A stretch of 39,181 nucleotides of DNA, from positions 1-39,181 of the forward strand of contig NZ_JAUEDK010000040.1 in assembly GCF_030385785.1 (NCBI RefSeq), in the 5' to 3' direction. Below are positions 25,667-34,681 of this stretch, piece by piece (position 1 is the stretch's first letter; each line of letters begins with the position of its first letter). Under the pieces are notes generated by a model, which saw only the letters and a list, made by a program, of their open reading frames with translations, did no database searches and was not told where the DNA came from. Origin of the DNA: Crenobacter oryzisoli (lineage in GTDB: Bacteria; Pseudomonadota; Gammaproteobacteria; Burkholderiales; Chromobacteriaceae). A program made the translations under genes and the position numbers.

Positions 25667-26209
25667 CTAAACACCAGGCGGAAGCTTGGAGGCCATCATC
25701 GCCCTCCGGTCAATCTTGCGCCCGTCGACAATGAATGTTCCGTCGCCAACAGCGTGAACCGTGCGCTTCTCCTTCCGCTCGGTGTCGATGCATGCGGCAA
25801 CCGCCTCTAATACGACAATATTGTACTTTTTAATGATGTCGATAACCTTGCACTCTATATTGGCGAGGCACTCCTTGATCAATGGCGACCTAACAACTTT
25901 TCCTTGCACAGGTGTGAGCTCAAACTTGGCAAACTTGTCAGTATCTTTCCCTGAGCACGTCCCTATGCCGACCACCTTATCCAGCATGTCAACCGTGGGA
26001 ATGGCAATGACGCACTCTTTATTTTTTTGCAACGCCGTGAAAGAGTGATTCCACTCGCCTGTGATAATGGCAAATACCGGCGTGAAATCCATCACCATGG
26101 TCCAGGAGATAGTCATGATGTTGTCTTTCTGTTCATCATGGGTCGTCACGAGGACAACCGGCCCTGATTCTATCAGGGTAAAGACCTTGCTCAGTGTCAA
26201 CTGACGCAT
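25667..26209 (-). CDS. flavin reductase-like / flavoredoxin-type FMN-binding protein
   Basis: The 180-residue protein shows the split-barrel flavin reductase pattern: GPVVLVTTHDEQKDNIMTIS, then WTMVMDFTPVFAIITG, CVIAIPTVDMLDKVVGIGTC and the tail LPPGV. Similar proteins (flavoredoxin, DIM6/NTAB group) bind FMN and carry out NAD(P)H-dependent flavin reduction or electron transfer. GAGG lies about 9 bases before the ATG. It is AT-richer than the copper block. The last residues lie against the permease remnant, so the stop may be original or junction-derived; the length is normal, favouring an intact gene. Confidence 0.8.
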   Translation of the reverse strand: MRQLTLSKVFTLIESGPVVLVTTHDEQKDNIMTISWTMVMDFTPVFAIITGEWNHSFTALQKNKECVIAIPTVDMLDKVVGIGTCSGKDTDKFAKFELTPVQGKVVRSPLIKECLANIECKVIDIIKKYNIVVLEAVAACIDTERKEKRTVHAVGDGTFIVDGRKIDRRAMMASKLPPGV

Positions 26210-26254
26210 AAGAGCACCTCGCGATAGGCTGGCAACGCATGATGCGGTCAGCGG

Positions 26255-26270
26255 GACGCTGTTGCATTAC
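26255..26270. repeat. IS5-like terminal repeat remnant
   Basis: GACGCTGTTGCATTAC resembles the ends at 9452 and 12535 with a few changes. No transposase follows; the next 120 bases are non-coding. It marks an old insertion site. Confidence 0.4.
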
Positions 26271-26395
26271 TTTGGCGCAGACCAACAGGCCCCAACCCCC
26301 AGGCGAATTTCAGGGGTAAGGTAACTTGCCCCGAGCCCGATTTATGCATCGCTTTAGGTATTTTGAGACAAGCCAGCTATTGGCTTGCGAAAGTT

Positions 26396-26570
26396 TTAAA
26401 CCAAGGAATCGATAAACTCCCTCGCACGAGCAGTCAGATTGCGGCGGATTGAGTAGTAGACGTACAGAACCGCTGGCGGAATAATTAAGTCAGATAGAAC
26501 AACTTTCAAACGGCCGCTTTCTAAATATTTGGCCACGTCCCAGTTGGAGTTAATCAGTAATAAGGCATTT
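26396..26570 (-). pseudogene. LysR-family regulator, C-terminal remnant
   Basis: The minus-strand frame ends LLLINSNWDVAKYLESGRLK, then VVLSDLIIPPAVLYVYYSIR and RNLTARAREFIDSLV. These match the final ~55 residues of LysR effector domains (W.VA..L..GRLV.VL.D, then YP.RR.L..R.R.FIDFL). Upstream of about 26570 the frame no longer looks like LysR and no helix-turn-helix is found. Confidence 0.65.
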
Positions 26571-26900
26571 ACGCATTTACTAAATCGGGGGCAATTCACT
26601 CGCCTATCACAGCAGGGATTCCGCATTGGTGTGGATGGCAGCATGGCATGCTCCCAAGAGGAGCAGTGGTTTACACCTTCATTTGCAATAGTAATACGAT
26701 TCTTACTAAAATACATGAATAGCAGTCAATAATTGTTCCGTTTCTCACCAGGTTATAAATCTCAGCGGCATTTCTAGGTGTTCATTGGGTCATCGAATTC
26801 ATGTAGCCTTGAATATTGCTTATGTGCAATACATTCCACGCAAGCCCCAACTATCCCAGAAAACAATTACAAACCACTCCTCATCGCCAAGTCATCAACT
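26571..26900. other. AT-rich non-coding stretch
   Basis: No gene, RNA or clear repeat is recognised between the LysR remnant and the stress-protein gene. Confidence 0.4.
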
Positions 26901-27740
26901 TCAGTGCGACATTAGCACTGGTATCGTCATAGATTCGAGAACTGTCTTAGTCGCACCACCGAGCACGATCTCGAGTAAGCGTGAGTGGCCATAGGCCCCC
27001 ATCACGAGTAGATCCGCACCTACATTAGCAGCGGTCATCAGTAGCTGGCTGCCGGTATCCATTACGCCGTCGATATCGGCCATTAGTTCGATCGGTACTC
27101 CGTGCCGGGCTAGGTAAAGTGAGATGTCCGCCCCTGGTAGTTCCCCCTGGGGGCTCAGCATACTGTGTGAATTAAAAGTTTGCACGGTGGTCTTTTTGGC
27201 CAATTTCAGTAAGGGCAATGCATCGGTTAGCGCCCTGGTTGCTTCCCGCCTGGCATCCCAGCCAACAAGTGCTTGTTGGCCAACATCACTGAACGACCCC
27301 GCATAAGGCATCACTAGCACTGGACGACCAGCTCCGAGCACGGTCTGCTGGACCAAGTCATTCTGCCGATTGTCAACACTTTGTTCTGGATTGCTCTGTC
27401 CAAGAACGACCAGGTCATGGTATCGAGCATTCAGACACAGCGTTTCTATTGGTCGGCCGATGCGCTTTCGCCACTCAATCTTGTCAAGACCTACAGCGCG
27501 CACCACCGAATCAAATGTTTCCTGTGCCTGATTGGCACATTTCTCCGCGTACTCATAGGAAGCCGATGTAAAGGCATGAACTGGAAGTTCAGCTATGTTA
27601 CTTTCTAAAGAAGGCAGCCAATTGGTGAATAGACCGGTCAGATGTGCATTAAACCGCTGGGCAAGAAGGGCAGCTATCTCGACACGGTTTCGGCACCCTG
27701 GAGTACTGTCCACATGGACTATGATACTTTTATAACCCAT
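26901..27740 (-). CDS. universal stress protein, two-domain UspA type
   Basis: A 279-residue cytoplasmic protein with two tandem Usp domains. Domain 1 starts YKSIIVHVDSTPGCRNRVEI and ends with VVLGQSNPEQ and AGRPVLVMPY. Domain 2 starts QALVGWDARREATRALTDAL and ends ADLLVMGAYGHSRLLEIVLG, then TIPVLMS. The G-x2-G-x9-G(S/T)-like ATP-binding motif is only partly kept (GAYGHSR...GGATK). I start at MGYKS, with GGAGG about 8 bases upstream. Two-domain Usp proteins are often under anaerobic or stress control; an Fnr-like site and a broken Fnr gene lie upstream. Confidence 0.88.
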   Translation of the reverse strand: MGYKSIIVHVDSTPGCRNRVEIAALLAQRFNAHLTGLFTNWLPSLESNIAELPVHAFTSASYEYAEKCANQAQETFDSVVRAVGLDKIEWRKRIGRPIETLCLNARYHDLVVLGQSNPEQSVDNRQNDLVQQTVLGAGRPVLVMPYAGSFSDVGQQALVGWDARREATRALTDALPLLKLAKKTTVQTFNSHSMLSPQGELPGADISLYLARHGVPIELMADIDGVMDTGSQLLMTAANVGADLLVMGAYGHSRLLEIVLGGATKTVLESMTIPVLMSH

Positions 27741-28434
27741 GGAGAACCTCCTCATGATTTAGTATATGATATTATCGTTAAATGTTTAATGCTTTATCAG
27801 ACTAGGCAGAAGAAAGATAGAGATCATCGCACTAAATAAAGATAGTGCCACAATGAACAATAGAACAGTTAACTTCGTTTTGGCTATTAATATATTGGCG
27901 TTGCCATATCCTGTATCTATCAAGCCAATAGGATACTAAATCGCGACATAACTACCTGTATCGGTTAGTTGACTCCAGTTTTGTAGAGTAGCGCCCTGCA
28001 TTTTTCTGTGAGGAATGCTGATTTTTCGGTAATCTGCCAAGGAATTTCAATGACTTTTCACCAATACAAAAAGCCTGCTGTATTTAGCGTTTTCAATGCT
28101 ATACACATAAAGAAAATTCAAATAAGCAGAATGCTTAATTTGAGACTATATTGATATTCGTCAAGAAATACTCAAATAGTGCGATTCTTTAGGGAGTAGA
28201 TTAAAATGGAACTATCCACTATTAACGTTAATGCTAAATAAAAACAATAAATTATATTGATGGCATAAATGGGTTGCGCCTATCTGTCGACATGAATTAT
28301 GTATAAGCAGCTGTTTTGAAACAAGTTATACCGAGAGAAGGCGCATTAGACGAGTGGAAATTATCTGCAGAGTGGTCGACCCATTTAATGCATTATATGC
28401 CATTTGCTTTGACTGATTTATAACCGTAATTTGA
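27741..28434. other. AT-rich intergenic region between usp and fnr remnants
   Basis: About 690 bases with no supported gene. It is markedly AT-richer than the flanks and holds the promoters of the stress-protein gene and probably remains of the Fnr-type gene's 5' end. An Fnr-type site is at 28151. Confidence 0.45.
28151..28164. promoter_or_regulatory. Fnr/Anr-type box
   Basis: TTGATATTCGTCAA matches TTGAT-N4-ATCAA with one mismatch. It lies ~410 bases upstream of the usp start and ~280 bases before the Fnr remnant, so its target is uncertain. Confidence 0.4.
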
Positions 28435-28908
28435 ATCGACGGAAGGAGGAGTCAAGATGGCGGATTTCTTATAGCTGGTGATTGTCTAGGGTTAGACGCA
28501 ATAAGCTTGAATCGTCATGTCTGCGATGCTGTCGCTTAGGAAAATGCGGATGTATGTTCAATCCCATTTGATCAGTTAGAGAAACTGTCGCCATCCTTGC
28601 CGTCATTGCAAGTTGGCTTATCCAAACTACTCAGCCGAGAGATAGCTCGTGAGCATTCTGTTATGTTTATGCTGGGGAGTATGAATACTGATGAACGGCT
28701 AGCGGCCTTCTTGGTTAACCTTTCTAGACGACATGCACAACGTGGTTATTCCACAACAAGAATTTTGCTAAGAGTAAGCCGTGAGGAAATTAGTTCGTTT
28801 CGTGGCGTAACGTTAGAAACAATCAGCCGTGGCTTTTCGCGTTTACTGCGGCTTAATTTTATTGAAGTTAATGGAAAAGAAGTTGTAATTAAATATATGG
28901 AATCATAG
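28435..28908 (+). pseudogene. Crp/Fnr-family regulator, broken
   Basis: In one frame the sequence reads DGRRSQDGGFLIAGDCLGLD, then SIPFDQLEKLSPSLPSLQVG, SREIAREHSVMFMLGSMNTD, ERLAAFLVNLSRRHAQRGYS and SREEISSFRGVTLETISRGF. These are Fnr/Anr family landmarks, including the E-x-x-S-R recognition helix. An in-frame TAG at 28537-28539 interrupts the beta-roll part, and a TGA precedes DGR. The N-terminal part with the iron-sulfur cysteines is not found. Translation could restart downstream and give a ~100-residue DNA-binding domain alone. The family is clear; the gene looks dead as an oxygen sensor. Confidence 0.75.
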
Positions 28909-29222
28909 ATGGCTGGAATAGAGTGAACTAAAGCACACCTATTATAATCTTACAATGATGATCCGGCATGGCAAGCATCGATCTATATATCATCTTGAAA
29001 TATAAGCAATGAATTTTATAAGTTTATATTTACCTGATTAATACAGCTGATTACTGGGCAAAGATTTCTAGCTTGGTTTGTGAACTATTGGCTTACAATG
29101 AGTTTTAAATTTCCAACACAAAACTCAAGCAGCTGCGTACCTGCGTTCTGGTCGAGGCGTGAAAACGCTTCATTTGCTAGCAACAATCTCCCGACTGAAC
29201 TTTCTCCGCATAAGGTGAAGGT

Positions 29223-31094
29223 ATGGAGCCAAAAAAACAGTTCTCCAGCTGGTATTTCCTCATTATTTTTTGGGTGATCGTTATCTTCCAGAGCCTTATT
29301 GCTCAGGACAGCATGATTAGCCTTCCCTATAGTGAGTTCAAGACTTTATTAAAGGCAGGTAAAGTCAAGGAAATCACCATTGAAGAGCAACTGATCTCAG
29401 GGACCTTGAACGGAAACGGCGTAAATGGTTTGGTCGCAAAGGAAACGGCTGACCATATCAAGCAACTAGGAGCAGGTGAGCATCCTTTTTCGACCATACG
29501 CGTGACTGACCCTGCGCTGATGCAGGATTTGGAGGTAGCTAAAGTTCGTTACTCCGGTAAAGCCGACAACAAGTGGGTCTCGACGATTCTCTCCTGGGTT
29601 CTGCCTGGGGTCATCTTTGTTGTTATCTGGCTGTTCGTCATGAACCGAACTGGCACTACAGGTGGCCTCATGTCCATTGGGAAAAGTAAGGCCAAGGTCT
29701 ACATGGCAAAGGAGACCAGCGTCACCTTCGATGATGTGGCCGGCATTGATGAGGCGAAGGATGAACTCATGCAAGTGGTGGAGTTTCTGAAGTCACCTGA
29801 ACGCTATCGCAGGCTGGGAGGAAAGATTCCTAAAGGGGTACTCATTGTTGGCGCACCAGGGACCGGAAAAACGCTACTTGCCAAAGCTGTTGCAGGGGAA
29901 GCGGGGGTGCCATTCTTTTCCATCAGCGGATCCGAGTTCGTGGAAATGTTCGTCGGGGTTGGCGCAGCGAGGGTGCGTGATTTGTTCGAGCAGGCCGAGC
30001 AAAGGGCACCGTGCATTATTTTCATCGATGAGCTCGATGCACTCGGTAAAGCACGCGGCATGAGTGGCATAAGTGGGAACGATGAACGTGAGCAGACACT
30101 CAACCAATTGTTGGTGCAAATGGATGGCTTCGACACCAATAAGGGCGTCATTATCATGGCTGCCACCAATCGTCCGGAAATTCTCGATCCGGCTTTGCTG
30201 CGTCCCGGTCGATTCGATCGTCACGTGGCCATCGACCGTCCCGATCTGGTGGGGCGGGAGAAGATACTCCATGTCCACTGCAAACATGTCACGCTCGCAC
30301 CGAGCGTCGAACTCACCGCCATCGCGGCACGTACCCCTGGCTTTGCTGGCGCCGATCTCGCGAACCTGGTTAATGAGGCGGCGTTGCACGCGGCTAGGGT
30401 GGGAAAAGACGCCGTCGATATGACCGATTTCGACGAGGCCATCGACCGGGTGGTGGGCGGGCTAGAGAAGAAAAACCGAATCATGAACCCGAGGGAAAAG
30501 GAGACTGTGGCTTACCACGAAGCAGGACATGCGCTGGTAGCCGAAATGCGGCCAAACGCCGACCGAGTCGGAAAGATTTCCATCATTCCGCGTGGCATTG
30601 CGGCGCTAGGTTATACCCAGCAGATCCCGACAGAAGAGAGGTATCTGCTCAAGAAGAGCGAACTGCTGGATCGTATCGACGTGCTATTGGCGGGGCGTGT
30701 CGCTGAGGAGCTAGTGTTTGGTGATGTCTCTACGGGAGCACAGAACGATTTGCAGAGAGCGACCGACATGGCCCGTCACATGATCACTCGCTATGGGATG
30801 AGCGAAACGCTCGGATTAGCCACATTCGAAGAACCCCGCACCTCAGCATTTCTCGACGTTCCGATGTCACAGCAGCCGCCTTCCTACAGTGAGCGTACGG
30901 CTCAGGTGATCGACGACGAGATTAGCAAGTTATTGGCCAAGGCTCATGAGCGCGTCGAACTAACGCTCCAAGCGAATAGAGCGAGCCTGGAGGCATTGGC
31001 AAAATTATTATTAGAAAAGGAAGTGGTTGACCGGGTAACTTTAGAGGGTTTGCTGTCCACCCACGATTTACAACCTGTAGAGCATTCTAAATAA
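29223..31094 (+). CDS. ftsH: FtsH-type ATP-dependent zinc metalloprotease, accessory copy
   Basis: The 623-residue protein has two N-terminal TM segments ([18 protein letters not shown] and [15 protein letters not shown]) around a ~95-residue periplasmic part. The AAA domain follows: [14 protein letters not shown], Walker A GAPGTGKT (about 210), pore loop MFVGVGAAR, Walker [31 protein letters not shown] (SRH). The zinc site HEAGH is at about 432, with [12 protein letters not shown] after it. Phrases such as IPYSEF-like [18 protein letters not shown] and [11 protein letters not shown] are closer to genomic-island FtsH copies of heat-resistance loci than to housekeeping FtsH. AAGG lies about 7 bases before the ATG. 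It degrades misfolded membrane and cytosolic proteins. Confidence 0.93.
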   Translation: MEPKKQFSSWYFLIIFWVIVIFQSLIAQDSMISLPYSEFKTLLKAGKVKEITIEEQLISGTLNGNGVNGLVAKETADHIKQLGAGEHPFSTIRVTDPALMQDLEVAKVRYSGKADNKWVSTILSWVLPGVIFVVIWLFVMNRTGTTGGLMSIGKSKAKVYMAKETSVTFDDVAGIDEAKDELMQVVEFLKSPERYRRLGGKIPKGVLIVGAPGTGKTLLAKAVAGEAGVPFFSISGSEFVEMFVGVGAARVRDLFEQAEQRAPCIIFIDELDALGKARGMSGISGNDEREQTLNQLLVQMDGFDTNKGVIIMAATNRPEILDPALLRPGRFDRHVAIDRPDLVGREKILHVHCKHVTLAPSVELTAIAARTPGFAGADLANLVNEAALHAARVGKDAVDMTDFDEAIDRVVGGLEKKNRIMNPREKETVAYHEAGHALVAEMRPNADRVGKISIIPRGIAALGYTQQIPTEERYLLKKSELLDRIDVLLAGRVAEELVFGDVSTGAQNDLQRATDMARHMITRYGMSETLGLATFEEPRTSAFLDVPMSQQPPSYSERTAQVIDDEISKLLAKAHERVELTLQANRASLEALAKLLLEKEVVDRVTLEGLLSTHDLQPVEHSK

Positions 31095-31325
31095 ATAGGG
31101 TTCTGCTTACCAAGGAACAGTTGCACAAGTCATTCCAAGCCTGCGTACCACACAAAGTCTTTGTCGCAAAAAGTAGAATCTGCTTTCCTTGCCAAAGAAG
31201 CTTTGCAAAAATCGAGCTTTCTGAAGGGAAATTATTATCGAATATTGGATGAAATGGAGCAACAAATATGATTTATGCAACTAAGCCGATTCACTCTCCC
31301 GCCAAGCCTCCTCTGCTCTTCGCGG
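31095..31325. other. intergenic stretch between convergent ftsH and phoU-like genes
   Basis: No gene is supported. The segment is AT-rich with several short imperfect dyads and no clear terminator with a T-run. Confidence 0.4.
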
Positions 31326-32078
31326 TCAGGCAATCTTGGCAATAATGTCATGCAGTACTTCACCGGCAAGGACCACGCGGTCGGCCGCATTGGACATATG
31401 GCGATAGACTTCGCGGCGCTTGAGGATTTCGATCACGAAGCCAACGGCCGAGCCCACTGCCAACACTTCGCTGCGGGTCAGTTCCTGCATCAGCACCTCC
31501 AGCGAATCCGCTGCCTTGCGCTGCTCAGGTGTCAGGGTGGTCACGTAGTGGTGCGCGTCGAACAGCTCTGAGAGCGCCATGCGGTAGGTGTGTTCGGCGA
31601 CGCGTTCCATCTTGCGTGCCGCTTCCGCATCAGCTTCTGCCAGCAGGGGTTTCTTCGCCAACTGGGCGTAACCACTTTGCAATGACAACACCCCCTCATG
31701 CAGCAGTTCGGCCATGGCGCGCGTGTGCTCGTCAGGGCTCAGATTCAGGCCACGCATTTCGCGCACGGTGGTTCTGGCGTAGTTGATGATCTCATCAATG
31801 GTGGCAATGGAGCGATAGATGTCTTCGCGATCGAACGGCGTGATGAAGGTCTGGTGCAGGAGGTTCATGTTCTCTACCCGTAGCACATCCCCCTCGCGCT
31901 CCAGCTCGATCACCCGGTCGGCGTGTGAGTTTTCACCCGTACGCATGTAGGCCAGCAACTCCGCCATGCCCTCCGCCACCAGATCGCACTGCTGGTTGAG
32001 TAGCGCATAGAAGTCAGGCGTGGGTGGCGAAAGGCGCTGCCACCAGCTGCGCCATAGCGGGACATGTGGCTCATTCAT
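31326..32078 (-). CDS. PhoU-like DUF47 protein, partner of the Pit transporter
   Basis: A 250-residue, mostly helical protein of the DUF47/TIGR00153 family (Pit accessory protein, also called PhoU-like). Landmarks are FYALLNQQCDLVAEGMAELL, IELEREGDVLRVENMNLLHQ, TFITPFDREDIYRSIATIDE, YRMALSELFDAHHYV and REVYRHMSNAADRVVLAGEV. E-x3-D and E/H-rich helices bind metal ions in this fold. It is 19 bases behind the Pit gene in the same direction, the standard arrangement, and probably gates or regulates phosphate uptake. Confidence 0.9.
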   Translation of the reverse strand: MNEPHVPLWRSWWQRLSPPTPDFYALLNQQCDLVAEGMAELLAYMRTGENSHADRVIELEREGDVLRVENMNLLHQTFITPFDREDIYRSIATIDEIINYARTTVREMRGLNLSPDEHTRAMAELLHEGVLSLQSGYAQLAKKPLLAEADAEAARKMERVAEHTYRMALSELFDAHHYVTTLTPEQRKAADSLEVLMQELTRSEVLAVGSAVGFVIEILKRREVYRHMSNAADRVVLAGEVLHDIIAKIA

Positions 32079-32097
32079 GAATGACGCGCTCCAGTCC

Positions 32098-33138
32098 TCA
32101 GTGCAGGTGGGTGAAGGTGATCAGCAGCCAAGTCAGTGCCGCCCCCAGTAGCGCGGCTCCCGGCAGGGTGACCACCCAGGTCAAAGCGATTTCCCTCGCT
32201 TTCATCCAGTGTACGGCACGAGGGCGCTCAGAGGCCCCCAAGCCCATGATCGAAGAGCTCACCACGTGCGTGGTCGAAACCGGCCCGCCCACCAGCGAGG
32301 CGCCGAATATCACAGCGGACGACGCCAGTTGAGCGTCCAGCCCATGAAGCGGGCGCAACTTGTAAATGTCGTATCCTACGGTGCGAACGATGCGCCAACC
32401 GCCCAGCAGGGTGCCCAAGGTAATGCTGGTTGCGCTGGCCAGAATGACCCACCGCGGCACGGTGAAGGCTGGCAGGATACCGCCCAGAACCAGTACCAGG
32501 GTAATGATCCCCATGCCTTTCTGGGCATCATTGGAGCCGTGAGAGAACGCCAGCCCCGCGGCCGTCCACCACTGACCATGTCGCAGTTTACGATTGACCG
32601 AGGGATGCGCCGCCCGCAACAGGTATTTCATCAGCCGATGCACCACAAACCCGACTGCAAAACCTGCCAGGGGTGACAGCAACAGGGACAGCAACACCTT
32701 GGTCACGCCGGTGAGCTTCCCTTCTGCCAACTGCGCTCCCCCCCACACCACGTTGTCCGGCCCGGTACTGACCAGCACGGCGCCAACCAGACCACCCACC
32801 AAGGCATGGGATGAGGATGAAGGCATGGCAAGCCACCAGGTCAACAGATTCCAGGCGACGGCGGCGGCAATGCCGCACAACACCAGGGCAATGCCGAGTT
32901 GCTCAGGCACAAACGCTAGACTGACAAAACCACCAATGGTATCGGCAACCGCCGTACCGGCCAGCAGTGGACCCAAAAAGGTAAACACGCCCACCAGCAG
33001 CAAGGCCTGCACGGGTGTCATGGCCCGCGAGGCGACTAGTGTGGCAATCATGTTGGAGGAGTCGTGAAAGCCGTTGGTGAGGTCGAATACCAGCACCATG
33101 GCTATCGTCAAAATGAGCAATACCCAAGCGTTCTGCAT
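32098..33138 (-). CDS. Pit-family low-affinity inorganic phosphate transporter
   Basis: This 346-residue membrane protein belongs to the Pit (PHO4) family. The first family repeat has FDLTNGFHDSSNMIATLVAS, the second AFSHGSNDAQKGMGIITLVL. Both GxxDxxN signatures needed for phosphate binding are present (the usual GFHDSAN has Ser for Ala). About ten TM segments are visible, including the SSSSHALVGGLVGAVL and PVSTTHVVSSSIMGLGA re-entrant-like repeats. It imports metal-phosphate or phosphate driven by protons. It is first of a two-gene operon with the PhoU-like gene. Confidence 0.92.
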   Translation of the reverse strand: MQNAWVLLILTIAMVLVFDLTNGFHDSSNMIATLVASRAMTPVQALLLVGVFTFLGPLLAGTAVADTIGGFVSLAFVPEQLGIALVLCGIAAAVAWNLLTWWLAMPSSSSHALVGGLVGAVLVSTGPDNVVWGGAQLAEGKLTGVTKVLLSLLLSPLAGFAVGFVVHRLMKYLLRAAHPSVNRKLRHGQWWTAAGLAFSHGSNDAQKGMGIITLVLVLGGILPAFTVPRWVILASATSITLGTLLGGWRIVRTVGYDIYKLRPLHGLDAQLASSAVIFGASLVGGPVSTTHVVSSSIMGLGASERPRAVHWMKAREIALTWVVTLPGAALLGAALTWLLITFTHLH

Positions 33139-33678
33139 TCATGTTTCCCGTGGACGTAGCGGCAAAATATGCGACATCCCCGACCGGGGGCTATCTACCT
33201 GTACAAGGCATTACCTGCAGACGGTCTACCGGCGGATCAGGGTGAGCACTGCAGCTCGGGTACCGGGCAGCAGATTTCGGCTTGCAAAACCTCTTTGAAT
33301 CGATAAAAAGAAAAATCTCCTTCTGACGCCCACTGTTTTCAGGATAGCTGAGCGGCGATCATGACTCATGGGCAATGGCCCCACAAAACCTGAATGGCCC
33401 TTGATTTCGCAGGAGGCTTCAAGCGGCGGCCTCTGGCCGCCGGTAGCATACATCAGGAGCCCGAACGTCACCCGCCCCAACCGCGCCGTCTCAAGTTTTG
33501 AGAACTTCCTGGTACATCACTGTATGGACAGCCCGAAACGAGACCTGCTGGAGGCAGCCGACAAGAAGGCTTATCGGAAAAATGAGGGATCGTCGGTCGA
33601 CTGGGGGGAATGAGAATGCGGCCGCGCTAAACGTCATGTGGGGCCCGTAAACGGACCCCACTGCTGGATGGGCCTAGA
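33139..33678. other. intergenic stretch with two strong hairpins
   Basis: No gene is supported. CGGCGGCC-TCT-GGCCGCCG (33424-33442) is a perfect 8-bp stem. GTGGGGCCCG and CGGACCCCAC (33638-33661) pair at 9 of 10 positions around TAAA, just downstream of the 40-residue membrane protein gene, and may be its terminator although no T-run follows. Confidence 0.45.
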
Positions 33679-33801
33679 TTAGAACATCGGCCCCTGACCG
33701 TGGATCAGCTGGTGGACTACCACGAGGATAATCACCTTAATGGTCCAGATCAGCAGGTCTTCAACCCTACTTCTAAACCCCCTCCTTGCGGCTGTGCTCA
33801 T
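33679..33801 (-). CDS. 40-residue single-pass membrane protein
   Basis: An ATG at 33801 with AGGAG 7 bases upstream opens a 40-codon frame. The product has a basic N-terminus (MSTAARRGFRSRVEDL), one hydrophobic helix (LIWTIKVIILVVVHQLI) and a short end HGQGPMF. The strong ribosome binding site and the well-formed positive-inside helix argue that it is real. I do not recognise a family. Small proteins of this type often regulate membrane transporters or proteases; here the neighbours are Pit and L,D-transpeptidases. Confidence 0.5.
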   Translation of the reverse strand: MSTAARRGFRSRVEDLLIWTIKVIILVVVHQLIHGQGPMF

Positions 33802-33958
33802 CGGGCACTCCTTCAAGAAAGAGATCGAGAGGGTGCGTCCCCTCAGCGGTACTAGGTCGCCTACCACTTTGCGGGCGCAATTTAATTGCAAACCATGGGG
33901 GCAGGAAAGTCAAAGGCTGTGCTACGAACGGCCACCAGCGGCACCGCACCGGCTCGGG

Positions 33959-34134
33959 TTCTAGATGGTGTCGTCACGAGTCGCACCGCTGAGGCAGGCC
34001 CCGTTACACATGCGAGCATGAACGACCTTGCCACGCTCACGGCCTAGGCTCATCGCCAGCATTATCTCCTAGCTGCCGCCCAGATTCGCTGCATTGCAAT
34101 CTGGACCAGAATCTTGTGACGACACCATCTAGAA
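33959..34134. repeat. MITE-like element with perfect 19-bp terminal inverted repeats
   Basis: TTCTAGATGGTGTCGTCAC (33959-33977) and GTGACGACACCATCTAGAA (34116-34134) are exact reverse complements separated by 138 bases. The interior has no frame worth calling. Size, perfect ends and lack of coding content fit a miniature inverted-repeat transposable element. I see no obvious target-site duplication; the ends contain CTAG. Confidence 0.65.
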
Positions 34135-34169
34135 ATATTTGTAGAGGTCACAAGAACTGAACAAGGCTA

Positions 34170-34681
34170 GCTACAGCGCCTGAATATTCGACGCCTGCTT
34201 GCCTTTCAGGCCTGAGGCCTTGAACTTGCCGACGATGCACGTGGCGATGAGCGGGTTCGACCAGCCTTCGCGGGCGATGCTGACGGGGTTGGTAATCACC
34301 TCCCGGGCAAGCCATGGGCTGCCGGCGGGAAGTAATACAAGCGCCGCTGCAGTATGTTAATCACCACGCCCTGCCACGGCTTGGGCGGCAGGATGAACAG
34401 GTCTGGAACTACCACCGGCCCCGTCGGGGTCCAAACGAAAACACCGGTATTGGTGCGGATGATCTCCTCATAGCCAACATCGAAGTGGCGGGCGATAGCG
34501 GGTAGCATATTGTCCGGGTTGTCTGCATCACGCGCACCTTACCCACCATGGTGGAGCCATCGTCCGACAAGGTACAGGTGACGGCCGCCGCCGGCATCGA
34601 GAGCGCCAACGTCACGACGGCCGTACCACTTGACCACGGGCACGCGCGCCCCATCGACATTTGCAACAGGGTCATGACCAT
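34170..34681 (-). pseudogene. L,D-transpeptidase (YkuD/LysM type), N-terminal part with frameshifts
   Basis: The minus strand carries a signal-peptide-like start, then DGSTMVGKVRVMQ. In a second frame it continues MLPAIARHFDVGYEEIIRTN, then FILPPKPWQGVVINILQRRL and YYFPPA. In a third frame it reads VITNPVSIAREGWSNPL and IVGKFKA. Together these are the LysM-like and first catalytic parts of an ErfK/YbiS-type L,D-transpeptidase, broken by shifts at about 34510 and 34300. The catalytic SHGC part is missing. The last codons (LKGKQASNIQAL, stop at about 34171) look instead like the end of a cold-shock protein, suggesting a second fragment joined on. Confidence 0.65.

Noticed and set aside
33226-33480. 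84-codon minus-strand frame
   Set aside because: Spans a strong GC hairpin, has no ribosome binding site and an unprotein-like composition.
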